Below, piece by piece: positions 1 to 13,135 of a stretch of 64,000 bases of DNA. Within the stretch, counting starts at the first letter, position 1, and each line of letters starts with the position of its first letter. Position numbers and translations under genes: made by a program. The notes under the pieces were generated by a model. That model was not told where the DNA came from. It searched no databases and worked only from the letters and a program-made list of their open reading frames with translations. The stretch comes from Apostichopus japonicus (taxonomy: Eukaryota; Echinodermata; Holothuroidea; Aspidochirotida; Stichopodidae): contig NC_092561.1 of assembly GCF_037975245.1 (NCBI RefSeq), positions 7,810,001-7,874,000 of the forward strand, given 5' to 3'.

Positions 1-64
1 TTCATCAATCGATGAGGGTTATAGAGGTACCGTCCTGTTCCCTAAATCTGAACGGTGTTACAAG

Positions 65-1010
65 CTATATACTATATACGGAAGGAAGAAAGCAACAAAA
101 AAAAAACACCAGTTGGTTAGAATTCTCGTCCTCGTGATCCTTAGCCTTGTTCTCTTGATGAGAAACTGAATTTATGCATTTTACTTGGGGGAAGGAACAT
201 TCCTTAATAATTGGCATGTGTACTAAAGGAGGCAACACATATATTTGTGGGGGGGGGGGGGGGGGGGTTACCTTATACTGGTACAAGTTGAACCTCTATT
301 AACAAAGTGAAATCATAATTTAATTTCGATGAAGTTAATTGGTCATATACTAACATGTAAGACCCCCTTCGTACTGTTTTAGTATTTCCCAAGGCTGCAT
401 GCTAATTTCAATGTTTATGTCTTGGATATATGCTGGTAGTAACATTTGTGATTGTGTTGTTATTTGTTGTTATTTTGTTTCTTCTTTTTTCTTTGTTTCC
501 TCGTTCGATCGTGTGCTTGCTTTGGAAGACATGAATGTGTGTCGATGGTAATGTATATGTAACCGCCTACTTACTTATCTCATTCTTAGAAAATTAAAGA
601 AAGCAAGAGAGATAGGGGAGGGGGAAACAGTATTAATTTAACGTAACACACCCCTCCCCCTCCCCACCCCCACCCCATCCCTTCCCCACATCCCTCCTAC
701 ATTGTTTTAATGCATTATTTAGGGATATGCAAATCAGATCCTAATTAACATTCTTTCTATCATCTTAGCGTGTTCGCTACAATGCTTTCTATCGCTCGTC
801 AAATTACGCAATTGATGGTTATGCCTCAGCAATTTCGTCCGTCGCCACTTTACATTCCTAGAAAAAGTAGTCCGAGTCAACGATCTAACGTTCGCTATAA
901 GAGGGTAAACAAATAACAAATACTGATTGAATGCCTGTGAAGGTCTATAACCTCTTGCACAGAGATACTTATATACTGTGAACCATTTGCATTGTACGAA
1001 TGAGTATTTC
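65..1010. other. Intergenic, no gene seen
   Basis: The stretch holds a G run (250-267), a C/T-rich stretch (649-700) and AT-rich sequence. Two short minus-strand open frames (65-286 and 734-1012) lack recognisable content and are probably chance. Confidence 0.6.
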
Positions 1011-1107
1011 ATATATATATATATATGTCTATATATAGTAGTATATATAGAGTAGGTTGGCGTCTATCTTGGCGCAGAGTGCTCTATGTCCATTGGACAG
1101 AGCGTAA

Positions 1108-1290
1108 TATATGTTGATACTAGATGAGACTAGTGGAACACTAGTAGTTGTTACTCGGAGTTTCACGCGTTATAGCGATCTTCAGACAACTGCTATAAGT
1201 TGCTTCAGTTGTCTGAAGATCGCTATAACGCGTGAAACTCCGAGTAACAACTACTAGTGTTCCACTAGTCTCATCTAGTATCAACATATA
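1108..1290. repeat. Perfect 85-bp inverted repeat with 13-nt spacer
   Basis: Positions 1108-1192 are the exact reverse complement of 1206-1290, separated by 13 nt. The arms are ordinary-complexity sequence, not AT dinucleotide, although the element sits in an AT-rich microsatellite block. The motif GTAGTATATATA flanks the structure on both sides (about 1039 and 1291). A second small hairpin (GCTCT.TGTCCA/TGGACAGAGC) lies just left at 1081-1103. It could be a foldback element, a recent MITE, or an inverted-duplication artefact. No open frame is present. Confidence 0.85.
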
Positions 1291-1715
1291 GTAGTATATA
1301 TATATATATATGTCTATATATAAATATATTTAGTTATATATATGTATATAAAGTTATATATTTAGTTATATAGTTATATGTATATAGTTATATATTTAAC
1401 TATATAACTATATAGTTATAAAATTATAAACCTAACTATATATATATAGTTATATATATGTCTATATAGAAATATATATAGTTATATATATGTCTATATA
1501 GAAATATATATAGTTATATATATGTCTATATAGAAATATATATAGTTATATATATTGTTATATATATTGTTATATAGTTATATATATGAATACATATAGT
1601 TATATATATAGTTATAGTTATATATATTGTTATAGTTATAGTTATATAGTTATATATATAGTTATACATATATAATTATATATATATATATAATATATAT
1701 ATATATATGTATATA

Positions 1716-1762
<47 letters not shown>

Positions 1763-1771
1763 ACATATATA

Positions 1772-1842
<71 letters not shown>
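1291..1842. repeat. AT-rich microsatellite/minisatellite block
   Basis: The stretch consists of (TA)n with interspersed TAGTTATATATATGTCTATA-type units, which repeat 3-4 times with a period of about 34 bp at 1440-1550, and ends in a pure (AT)n run (about 1774-1840). The open frame across it is only a Tyr-Ile repeat and is not a gene. Confidence 0.9.
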
Positions 1843-3689
1843 AGCTTATAGCTATGCAAGCTTTCTCCTGCTCCACGAGGAGTTGCATCTACATAATGTG
1901 TTTTTATCTTATAAAGATGATAACCAAAAATCGATAAGAATAGGCGCTTAATAAACAATTGATAGCAGACGTTGAAGGCCGCTTGTCGGATGTTAACTCC
2001 TCGATGCGTGAAAAAAACTTTCAGAGTGCAATCAACTCATCTTCGGAATTCTTGTCTTCATTCCATTGATATACGTATAGCACGTCGTGCCGAATGTCGA
2101 ACCTTGTATTATAAAATAACGGTCTGCTATTCATGGATGTTCGTTGTATTTGTCGTATCAATATATTGTAAAGTCGATGACGTAAAGAAGCAAGAAAACT
2201 ATAGAAAAAACGAAGAAATAGTTAACTCATGTGAAAATTATGCTTATGTAGAGAGAGAGAGAGGGAAAAGGAGCAAAGACCTTTTTTAACCCCCTTCAAA
2301 TTGCTTCATAATTGTTTTTCACTTGTTTCGATCAGGCTTCTTCTAACGTTGACTACTTTATGAAATACAAACATTGTGCAAATCTTTAGCATTGAGTGGA
2401 AATATAAGTTAATTAAAATAAACTTTATGAGATGATCAAGGAGACGATTAGTTAGGTGGAAATTTGTTTTTAATAATTTCTGATCTTTTTTCGAAGGGCA
2501 CTTGGTAAAGCTTCGACAAAACCAATGTTGCAAATTGATAACCATTTTTTTTTGTAATTGCTAGCTTAAATATTAATTTAATACGAAACTCAAATCGGAT
2601 ATTTAAACAAAAATGTTCAACTCTGTTTTATATATTTCGGCCACTTGTATTTTGTTTTCTTAAAATGAAACCTGAGTAGTCTGGATTAAGAGTAAGTACA
2701 CGTGTACCATCTCATGGCTAAGATCATGTGTAGTATCTGTTCCCTTTCGAGGGGAATGGTGATGCACACCAGACGATGATCACACAGTCACAGTCCCGAT
2801 GCAAGGGGACTGGGGCTGAGAGCAGATCAGTCGTTTTGTAGTTTGGTTTTCGTGCCCAGGTTCTTTCTTGGGCGACTTTTTCTTAAAAAGTATCTCATGA
2901 ATATGCATATCCGACGTTTAAATACGCAATGTGTAATCGACTATAGCAAGCTCGAGAAACTTGCTCCAGGAGGCTGTAGCTCTGATCTCAAACGTCATCC
3001 GCCAAAGCGTTACAACACGAGTCCGCCAAAAGTTAACAGTCCTCGAGGTATGACGCGATCCTTACATCCCATAGGAATATATCGTCTCATACGATCAGCT
3101 TGCCGTCTGGTAAGACGGTAAAAGGTGTGTAAACAGTTCCTAGGGATAATAACAGTGTAAGATGAAGGTATATTATAATATATGACTTTAGGAAAAATGT
3201 ACTCTTGCTATGTTATAATCCAAGACAAAAAAATATATTCCAGTAATACAGTAATAGAGGGCGATAATGTTTCTAAAGGTGTTTTGGTTTTCGAGGTATT
3301 CAACTTTCAAAATGTGTTAATATCTCTGGATTGCTCCTTTAAGGGTACTGGTTGCCATAGAGTATTCTATGATCGTATAACAGAAAATAACATTTCTTAG
3401 ACTATTTACACTGTTACAAAGTTACAAAATGACCTCTAATTAAAGTATATGTCCTTGTTCTTGACATTATGGCACGCTCTAGACCATGTACTCACTCTAC
3501 GGATAATGTGTCATGTAACCCCCGCCCCCCCCCCCCACCACGCTCCCTTGTCTTGTCTACGATCTTGACTGCATGTACACCTTTATATTATATGTCGCAG
3601 TCTTGAAGGCAGTAATTTTATGAATATAGAAGGCAGCCATATATGCATCCGCGGGAGATTCCGAATGGCTTATTACTTACACTTCACGT
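1843..3689. other. Intergenic, no gene seen
   Basis: Several open frames of 70-105 codons (for example 1972-2289, 2843-3121) have no family motif. A C run lies at 3520-3536. The segment 3328-3350 contains CTCTGGATTGCTCCTTTAAGG, whose complement resembles 37347-37370 (CCTTAAAGGAGCATTCCAGG), a sign of a dispersed repeat. Confidence 0.55.
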
Positions 3690-3840
3690 CGGGTGATAAT
3701 TTACAGTTTTGGATTTTAACAAATTTGAATGACCAGTTCAGATGGGGCAACTTTAACCATGGATTTCTCCTGGATGAAAAGAACCCACCTTACTTTGGTC
3801 AGTCATGGGTCGAACCTATACCACCTCCCATGCGGATGCT
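3690..3840 (-). mobile_element. Diverged tRNA-derived SINE (family shared with 18.6 and 30.3 kb)
   Basis: Read on the minus strand, a B-box-like GGTTCGACCC at about 3806-3815 is followed by a body that aligns with copies at 18.6 kb and 30.4 kb (AGGTGGGTTCTTTTCATCCA, then AGAAATC.A.GGTT, then CCCATCTGAA.TG, then AAATTTG). The copy is considerably diverged and no A box could be recognised. The overlapping open frame at 3620-3901 is therefore repeat-derived. Confidence 0.6.
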
Positions 3841-4043
3841 AGATTGCGCCTGCTTCAACATTCAAGCTAGAATAGGCTCAAATTTGTTATTAGCTATTTG
3901 ACGGGGTTGTTCATCACAATGATATCTGTCATTAATAAGCTAGAGATGATGGGTTCGCTATAATGTCTCTGTTAGTATATATAAATACGAGATTTCCAAA
4001 AATGTCCTGAGCACTAATATATACAGAAGTACACACTATGTTG

Positions 4044-4186
4044 GCGAGTATATATATATATATAAATGAAAATCGTAATGAGTTGGAAAATCAAGAACAG
4101 TGAAAAAACTTTCAGCCTCCACCGGGATTCGAACCACGGGCCTCCCGCTCTGTACGCGGACACCCTAACCACTAGGCTATGGACGC
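4044..4186 (-). mobile_element. tRNA-derived SINE with intact A/B box head
   Basis: On the minus strand, 4186-4115 reads as a 72-nt tRNA-like head: GCGTCCA acceptor arm, A-box-like TAGCCTAGTGGTTAGG, a 5-bp anticodon stem, and B box GGTTCGAATCC. The 3' acceptor strand (TGGAGGC) has a mismatch. A short body and a (TA)n tail follow (down to about 4044), as expected for a SINE and not for a functional tRNA gene. Confidence 0.7.
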
Positions 4187-4384
4187 TGATTGTATGTCCA
4201 GAGGTTCGAAACCGGTAAGGAAGATCGTAATTCCACTGTAGGCGTTTGTCACCTATATCGAACAATACTAGTTCTGTTTTTGGTGACATATTTTGCCCTA
4301 CTCTAGAGATCAAACATAATGCTATCCAACTCGAAAATCATTTGTGATTCCTAAAGCCGGATCTCGAAAGAGATACTTTGAACA

Positions 4385-4385
<1 letters not shown>

Positions 4386-4430
<45 letters not shown>

Positions 4431-4502
4431 TTATATATATATTTATATATATTTATTTATTTATTTATATATATTTTTTTATATATATTTATTTATTTAT
4501 AT
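4386..4502. repeat. (TA)n and (TTTA)n microsatellite
   Basis: A pure TA run (about 4386-4426) is followed by TTTA/TATATATTT units to about 4502. No gene content. Confidence 0.9.
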
Positions 4503-5099
4503 TTATACACGGTATCCGTGTAACAATGCCATGATACGAGCACGAGAGTAATGACGGCACTTTACAGACATAGCGCAGATAAATAAGTTATATTAATTAA
4601 AAACTAAACGTACGTAACAACAAAGCAAACAATCTCATTTAAAAGTGCGTCTACCCAACCTACGATATATGTGCAATCTTACGTCAAGCTGCAACAGACG
4701 CATAGACTAATCGCTCTCTCTCCACCTCTCTCTGTCTTTCCGCCATCATAGCTATCTTTCTCTCCGTGACGTCACATATGTATGGAGATATTAACCATAC
4801 GACAAGCATCTTAAACGTGTTATTGTAATTAATGTGAAGAGAGAGAGAGATTCATTTATTTATAAATGACCTTTCTGTGCGTTTGTGCATACGGTGTATT
4901 AAAGACTGTCATATTGCATTGCCTAAGCGTGTTGCAAACATTAGCAAGCAGCCCTTTATATAGTCCGTCTGTTAGGATAAGCTAGATACAAAACAAGTCT
5001 ATTAATATATCATTTTTAAAGCATCATGCTCAGGGGTTTGTTAATACCAATTGAAACGTGGTAGGGGGCATCGTTGACTGAACATGGATAAAACTGAAA

Positions 5100-5205
5100 G
5101 AGCGTGCGCGTGGCGCACACCGCGAGCGTCGTGGCGCAAATCCTATATAGGGTGGGGTCCAGGGGCGAAGCCCCGGTCGGGGCCCAGGGGCGGACTCGCA
5201 TCTAG
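5100..5205. repeat. GC-rich palindromic island, probable repeat end
   Basis: In an AT-rich setting, this stretch carries GGCGCACACCGCGAGC and GGGGCGAAGCCCCGG/GGGGCCCAGGGGC motifs with self-complementary GGGGC/GCCCC pairs. It resembles the edge of a dispersed repeat. I could not find its other end, so no element is named. Confidence 0.4.
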
Positions 5206-8200
5206 ATAGCCTTCAAGTTTGCTTCTGTTTGGTCCCTGTGAATTGATATGTCAGTTATAAATATATTTTAAGCAAAAGTCACTTCTTACAAGTGATTAGA
5301 CTGATATGCTTATATAGTTAAAACATTGGGGCACTGATATAGGGGCTAATAATGAGAAACTTATAGGCTTATATTAAACATATATAGAAGTAAAAAATAT
5401 ATTTATGAACCGTATAGTTTCTCACATAGACTGCTACACTGTTCACGCAGGTTAAATCTTAGGAACTCCCTATGTTTAGTTTTATTCAAGCAAAACTCGT
5501 GAAAACCCCCAAAACACTCGCACGATCATCGCATCGAACGTGCATATACGTGATGAGCGGTTAAATTCATCCTTGTGTTGTTTTTGAAAAGCCAGTCCTA
5601 CAATACGTGCCTAGAATCTTGAGGTTGCGGCACATTATACTGACTACTGAAATGAGAAGGAATGATACGATCATTTCGCTCAAAACAACTCAAATAGCGC
5701 ATTCTGTCCAGGCGTTCACATTATCGCAGACCTACTTCAATTTAGGGAAGTGAAAATCTCTCGGGGACAGCTGGCCCCTCCCCAACCCCCGACCGGCAAG
5801 CTATGGCCCTGTCCTTCATGTGACATCAGTTAACTTAATCACAACACACAAAAATGAACATATGTACCTAACACATTTACTAAAACTTGATTTATAAGGA
5901 GGAACATGGTTATAAACAACAACAACATGACTATAGCAGCTTTAGCACAGATGCTTAGCCACATATATTTATCTGTCTCACAAACTCCTATGAAATATGT
6001 AATTATCTCAGAAAACACTTAAAACTAACACGGTGGCATTGCTAACATTGTGTACCATGTTTGAGCTTCTTTTATGAGATACACGAGTCATTCAGAGCCT
6101 AATAGGCCTAGCGCCTATACGTGCACAAGTCAGTTACTATACCCGGGGGGGACATTCGATATTGTGTACCCCATCCTTCAGAAAGTGGCTGACATGTCCC
6201 CCCCCCCCCGCCCCATGAATGACACCCCTGATCATGCATAATAGAACGCATAAGATAACCGTGTAAATGTAGGTCCTATACACCCTCAATCCAAAAGGAA
6301 AAACTCTTTCAACACATAATTACCAATAGTAATAATAAACATATCTTATCGCATTTTCATCATATTTTATTTAATTCGATATAATCCCTGCTCCCAAATA
6401 TGCATACACATTATTCGGTTGCTTGGCAACCATCCTTGAACGGTGATACTTCTCAGAGAGAACTTAATTCGACAGACACGGCAAAACATCAATGGACACT
6501 TTTTTTGTTTTTATAGACAATACTTAGCTGAAAGAAAATCGTCAAGATATGTGACCATGTAATTTGACACTGAAGTATAAAGCCCAAGTCTGTTTTACAG
6601 GAACTCGGACTGAGTCATCTGCGGGAAAGCCCGAACTCGAGAAAATTCTGTCGAAACCAACAAAAGTCCCGCAACATTATAAACTCTCGTATAATTTTCT
6701 TCCTCTTAATTGAAATATAATGCGTCAAATTTCACTGTCGTGATCAGATTGTTTCTAACAAAATTCTTCAAAAAGTTAAATAAAATGCAGTTTTAAAATG
6801 GATTGTATTTCCGATTGTATATGCTTCTGTCTTCTTTCTCTCTGAGACATGTTGATCTCTGTTGGTCGCTGACCTCCTATACACAAGAGTGTACAAGTCC
6901 ATGCATGCATGCATGACTATGCACCACGTGTTAAACTTGTTCAATACACTTTTTTTTTCCCTCTTTCTTGCACTATCGAAAGAAAAGTTTTTTTCTTTTT
7001 AAATGATAAATTACTTTTTTTTTAAACAAAACCCGAGGTATAACCTATATTTACTCGAAAACATACATGTTTCTTTTTTTTATTGCTTTCCCTTGTACAC
7101 CCACCCCTAACGATTATCCACTCACTGCCCAGAAATGTCTCCTTTACGTGATAATATTTCACTTCCGAATTAATGACCGTTCATAGAAACCAAATAAAAT
7201 GGTATCTGTTTACCGGCAAAGGTGGGCAAAACATCTCCATAACCATGTCAAAATTGGACGATAGGGTATACAGGTGAGATATGTCAGATGTTAACATACC
7301 GCGGTTCCCCCCTTCTTCTTTTCTTTTTGTCTTGTCAGAAAATATGCCTCAATTTGTCATCATTAGCGTCGTCGGGTAAAAATTCTACTTTTTGGCCTGC
7401 CGCTCGTCTCCTCCCAAGTTCCCTTTTCCACCTTGGTTACTGACTGATTGATTAAACATCTATTTACAAATCACTTTGGGGCTTGAACTTTCACTACTAA
7501 ACTTAAACCAATCAGTAAGGAGCAGACGACAGCAGATTGACCAATCAGCGGATAGCACTTTCCCTTGAATGGAATCGACCCTCAGGGAAACTTAGTTATA
7601 CGTCAATGTGTTTGTAACAGATGATATACACCGTCTGCCCGGGTGCTTGGAAAGAATGATTGCTTGCTGTCTGTGAAAAAAAAAGAAAAAAAAAAAGGCC
7701 AACTTCAAGTCAGTCTGCCGCACTACTATAAAGTGATATTTTAACAGTGCAAAGCGATCGTGACTTATTCGATATTTGGCACGTCTCAACACGTTGCTTT
7801 TCCTTTCGCAATTCTTTGAACAATTTAGGACATAAAATGAAGCGTTCACTCTCCATTATTTTATAGAATTTGGACATAGAACCGGCTGACTAATTATAGT
7901 ACGCAGCTCATTAGTCATATCGGTATTATTACATTTTTCTTCCCACTACTTGTTCTTCTTCGGTTATCTACGTTTCGAATTTCTTTCCAGTGTGATGTTT
8001 TGCTCTTAATCTGTTTTTATTTCTTCTTTTTCGTCTCCACGAGGACTTCCGTCGGAAAGTCAGACAAGAATTTAAAAAGAAACCACGTCAGTTCAATAAA
8101 TGTTGACGGGAAAAAAAAGAGCAAAAGGTTTTATTGTTATTACATATTGGAGTCAATTGTCGTCAACACTTCGTCTGATCACCATTAACACTCATTAAGA

Positions 8201-8387
8201 AATTTTTTTGGCTTTGGGGTTGATGTTTTCCCTTTTAAAGTGACAACTGTGTTGGTCTTTCTCTCAGTCTTACGATGGGCTTGAGGAATTTGGATCATTT
8301 CTCATCTGGCTATACCATGTCATAGAAGTTATATATTTTTATCGGTAAGTTTTTCAATTTTTATTTGCAACATTTTCTATACGTTGT
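5206..8387. other. Intergenic, no gene seen
   Basis: AT-rich unique-looking sequence with T runs (6949-7090) and a C run (6198-6210). The short open frames (7592-7849, 8000-8188) carry no recognisable domain. Confidence 0.55.
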
Positions 8388-8437
8388 ATATATATATGTG
8401 TGCGTGTATATATATATAGATATATGTTTATGTGTAA

Positions 8438-8491
8438 ATATGTATATACTATATGTACATATATATATATATACATATAGTATATACATAT
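8438..8491. repeat. 20-bp perfect inverted repeat in TA-rich tract
   Basis: ATATGTATATACTATATGTA (8438-8457) is repeated as its exact reverse complement at 8472-8491 around a (CA)(TA)n spacer. Flanking TG/TA microsatellite runs start at about 8388. It probably arose by slippage of a simple repeat, but a strong cruciform or hairpin is possible. Confidence 0.7.
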
Positions 8492-9130
8492 ATTGATGGC
8501 GATGGGGCCACCGGGCGCCTGCCCCCTCTTACAACCATTACCGTTATGAAATGTGTGTTCTATTGCATAGCTTAATTGGTATTTTAACACACGCCAGGCC
8601 ACTACAGTGTGCCATACCGGAACCTCAGATTGTAGTAACGCCCCTACCCCACCCTACCGCTCACCCCACCCTACTAACACCCCTCACACCCACACACAAT
8701 ACAGAAACGCGCACATACACTTCATCCTGTTAGTAGCAACGTTATCAACGTTCGCAACTGACGTCATGGCCCGATAGTTTGATTTAAATCGATGATCCTT
8801 GAGGCCCCCTCGCCCCCCCCCCCCTCGCCCCCTCTCTCTCTCTCCCCCTACTCATTTGATCTCTTTTTTATTATCTTAGTATGAAACTATTCCGACCTCT
8901 CCATTCTGAAAGTGGCTGTGATATATATGTGATTTACAGTGGTCTCGTGAAAATATGCGTGTTAGAACATGTCTGTATTATATTATAGGCATAACATAGA
9001 TATATATTTGTTCATGTAGTTCTGTATACGATGTTATAGGGAGCTCTCGTCCCAGTCACCTAGTTAGCTGTTAATCCAGGATTACTTTAGGTGCCTTTCC
9101 TTATATATGTGTCCTCGTCCAGACTTATGG

Positions 9131-9400
9131 TATGAGTACAACTGCATGAGTATGAGTACAACAGTATATGCGAGTACGCATACAACCCCATGAGTACGAG
9201 TATACAAGAAGAATTCTACTGTATATAGTGTGAATACGAGAGTACGGCTCTAAGCTCGAGTACACGGGTACATGAGTACCTTGTGTTGCACTATCGCATG
9301 TACTACTACTCAAAATGTCGCCAGTATGAGTACAAATCTATGATAGCGAGTACAGGCGACTACGGTGTTATGCTATAGAACACGAATTCGAGTACAGACT
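9131..9400. repeat. Degenerate GAGTAC minisatellite
   Basis: The hexamer GAGTAC occurs ten times in about 270 bp at irregular spacing of roughly 15-50 bp, often as (T/C)ATGAGTACAA or TCGAGTAC. The surrounding sequence is otherwise non-repetitive. Short open frames on the minus strand through it are incidental. Confidence 0.75.
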
Positions 9401-12399
9401 CGTTGTCTACAATCCTCCTACATGATATACATACTACGTGTGAAGAGTCATAAGAACATTGACACGGTGTATCATGGCTTAGTGGTGGCGGTGTTATACA
9501 TTCATATATTTTAGTTGTAGCGTGTGTATTGCCGCGACTATTCAAAAATGTGAATTGCCACTGTATAATAGTGTCTATATCACCAAGCAAAGAACATAAC
9601 TAAGGAATATCACGTGCTGTGTTCTTCTATTGTGATGCATTTTTTTTTTTTTTTGACAAAACATATATAGTTCTCTGATAAGAAAATTCGTACAATCTTG
9701 ACTTTCAAAATATCATAGTTTATAAAAACAAAGAAAAACGTTCTTAATGCGTAGAAATCTGAAATCTGAAAGCCACAGTTATTGGTTTCAATTTAGACTT
9801 ATTATGATGTTTTCACTTGTTCGCTGCGAAAACTGCCAAAATAAATACTCAGTTTGATAGGTTTGACTTTAAAAAAAGGACACTTATTATTCCAACAATC
9901 TGCAATGTACAATTTGACATTTTCAATTTTTTAATTTGTTTTTTTATTGAAAAGTATCTTGGTGACAAAATAGTTCGAATGGTTCCCTAATTAGATTTTT
10001 ATTTGGTGAACAACTTCTGGAGGGCTGTCATAGTATGATGAATGATTTGCGCTTTAAGTATATGAATTATTGTGTTTTCTAAACTCTTCGAGAAATCGAC
10101 AGCCAATTGGTAAACTTCTTAACATTTTTACTGAGACAGAAATGTGTTCATAGCGTAGCGTCTTTTATTTTCCTTCTGTCCTCCCTGCCCGATTTAAAAC
10201 AAACAGTAGAAGAGATAAGTCACAAAATCCAGATAGGATAGACAGTCAAGCCACTTACGTATACAACACTTGGCAGAAGTATCGTTCATTTCATTCAAAT
10301 GATGCTGAACTAATAGTATTTCTCTTGTGTCGAACATGGACATAATTGTGAGGGGAATTTTATCCGTGATTTTTGAGTCATTCGGAATCGAGCCGGTTTC
10401 TTACTATAATTATGCTTTTGTGTCGCAATTGTTTACGTAAGTTGGTGAATTACAACATGTCACGAAATATCATAATTCATGTCACACACTGATCTTGAAT
10501 ATAATACATGTTACAAAATATCATCATAACAACAATAATAATAATAATAAACAACAAGAAAAAGAAAGAAATACCTCAAAATTCCGAACGCCTTCAGAGT
10601 TTTTTTTTACAATGATCATGTTTGGAGATATTACTAACCACTTAAACATACAAACATTTGGGCGGTGAAAAAATAAAAATATGTAGGCCAAATGGAGAAA
10701 GAAACCCCAGGAATGTCACAGAATATTTTCATCGATGTCAGCGATTATGAAATTCAGATCATATCTATTTCTTGCCTCATATTTAATCATGTTACGTCAC
10801 CAACGTGATGTAATTCACACAATTGTTTCGTAATTAATAGAATCCCCTTTGTGACTCATTGTTACGCAATCTTTTAAGGCGATGACACTACAGAGTGAGG
10901 AGTGTGGGTGTGTGGGTGGGTGGGGGGGGGGGGTTAGATAGGGATTCAAAGGGAACCGGATATTGACTGTTTGTGTTTATCTGGAGATCCGTAAAGCACT
11001 ATAGTCATTGTCACGAGCTTAGTCGAGAAACAATAGATATGATATTATAGATGTAAAGTTTGTCGGAACAATATTAAGTGGTTTTTGTAAAATATCGCCT
11101 ACAGTGTCAACAAGTCCGTGTGAAAAGAAAACCATTGCTGTAAAACTCTTTAAGGGAGGAGGAAGGGGAGGGGGGAGGGGGGAGGGGTAGAACTTGGCCA
11201 CATCTGTTTCGTGATTCTCCGAAGATAAGAGTTGTTGATATTTGTTCACCCAGGATCATCCAAAATGGATACTTGTTTAAAAGGGTTTCTGTAAATAGGC
11301 TTCCTCACCCTTTGGAAAATACTTACATGACAAAATTAGAAGGCTTTGGTTAGCTTAGTGAATAGTGACATAAAGTTTACACCCCCTCCCCGCCCCCGCC
11401 CCCCCCCCCCGTAAATTTTAAACTTTAAAACCTAATGACTTCATTTCCCCCACTAGAGTTAGACAAGCTCAAAAACTTTTAAAAGGTTTTTTTTCCACAC
11501 AAAAAAAAAACAGTCTGACGGAAATGAAAATGACTGATAAAAATGATTGTTTCCTCAGAGGGACTAATAACCTTGAGACTTTAAATAGTTACTTTGCAAA
11601 AACTTGAAAACAAAATTCAAGCTAGGAAGTGAACTAAACAGTATGCCTACGGCCCTACGACATTACATATACAGTCCTAAAATAACACACTACTAAGTTA
11701 CATGAATTCTCCAAAACTTGCAAAAAACAAAAACAAAGTTTACCCTAGAGGTCCTCTTAAATTGTCTTTTCATTCTGGTATTAATATCCAAACGGACATG
11801 AACAACTGTTTATAAAGATTTTTTTTTTCATTTTTTCATTAAACTTCAAAAAAGAAAGACAAAATATCAATTTTTTGTCTTCCCAAATACAAGACACCCC
11901 CTTCACAACCTCACCTAGCCGCCTGTAGCCTACGTCATACAAACAACCAAGGGACTCCAATTTGTTATTATGTTCTACAACATATTTCTTCAAGTTATCA
12001 TGAAAACAGTGGTGATTCATTGATTACACGTCATGGTCCTTGCCCTCTTTTCTAAGGGACGCCGAACGAGCTCAACTAGATAGACTTATACGATAAGACG
12101 TTTGAACGGTGTATGCACAGATTTTACCTTGTACAGTACTAACAATGTTAGGTACTTCATGTAAAAATGTTTAGGTTGGTTCTGTATGCAATTGACATCT
12201 AAACGATCTATTATTTAAGTGTCAGTTGCACTATCCCACCCCTTTCTCCAAACCCCTTACACCTTACCCAGTTTACCCCCACACCCACCGCTTCCCCATT
12301 CCACCTCCCCATCACCCTCAGAAAGATTAATTCGCATTTTTTGAACCAATGATGGACAAAATGTAATGGTTTGTTTTCATGTTTAATGATGATGACATT
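9401..12399. other. Intergenic, no gene seen
   Basis: AT-rich sequence with G or C homopolymer runs (10922-10933, 11399-11410), a poly-T run (9641-9654), an (AAT)n run (10532-10549) and a G-rich purine tract (11155-11188). No exon or element was recognised. Confidence 0.55.
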
Positions 12400-12406
12400 A
12401 TATAGG

Positions 12407-12448
<42 letters not shown>
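12400..12448. repeat. (TA)n microsatellite
   Basis: A long uninterrupted TA run follows an ATTATATAGGATATATTA lead-in. Nothing else is seen here. Confidence 0.9.
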
Positions 12449-12450
<2 letters not shown>

Positions 12451-13135
12451 CATTATATTATGATAGTGCACTCACCAATGGGGGTACCCATAGTATCGGA
12501 AACTAACTCCATGCACTTACATCGACCCCCGGGGAGAATCCTTTGAACCACACAACCACAATGAGCCATTTAGCATTCTTCCTTTCTATTTTTGACATGA
12601 CCGCAAATCAATCCCAAAACATGTCCTGGTTTTAATTTGAGGAACCACTCACTCACTCCCTCTCCCCATTGTCATTTTATCTTATATACTCTTTGCCTTT
12701 CACCCTCTGCATGAAATAAATGATGACACAGGTTTGGTAATGGTCGAGATCTGAAAGTTACTTTGAAAGAAATATATAAGTTTCCTGCCAAAATGGAAAT
12801 TTATTTAAAGCAAACTTTTGAGTTCGACTTGTTGGATCAAAAAATAAATAAAAATCGGATCATTTCCCGCAAACTTTAAGTTAACAAGTGTAACAATACA
12901 TGTAGTGTCGCACATCATGGCATAAATTGTAATATATATATTATATTTTATATTTTTCTGTATTTTTTTCCTTTCCATCTTACTGTAAGATTTTGTGTAA
13001 GTTTGAGCTGGAGGGGGTGAGGGTGGTGGAGAGTAGGAGGCAGGTGTCACCCCTAGCAGAGGAATAATTCTTCCCCGACTGAATGTACATTTCTCCGACT
13101 GGATCACATGTACTCGTTTGACGATGGATCATGTA

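Noticed and set aside
4115-4186. Functional tRNA gene on the minus strand
   Set aside because: The acceptor stem has a mismatch, and the head is followed by a body and a TA tail like a SINE. The loop gives an unusual anticodon ACA with G at position 32.
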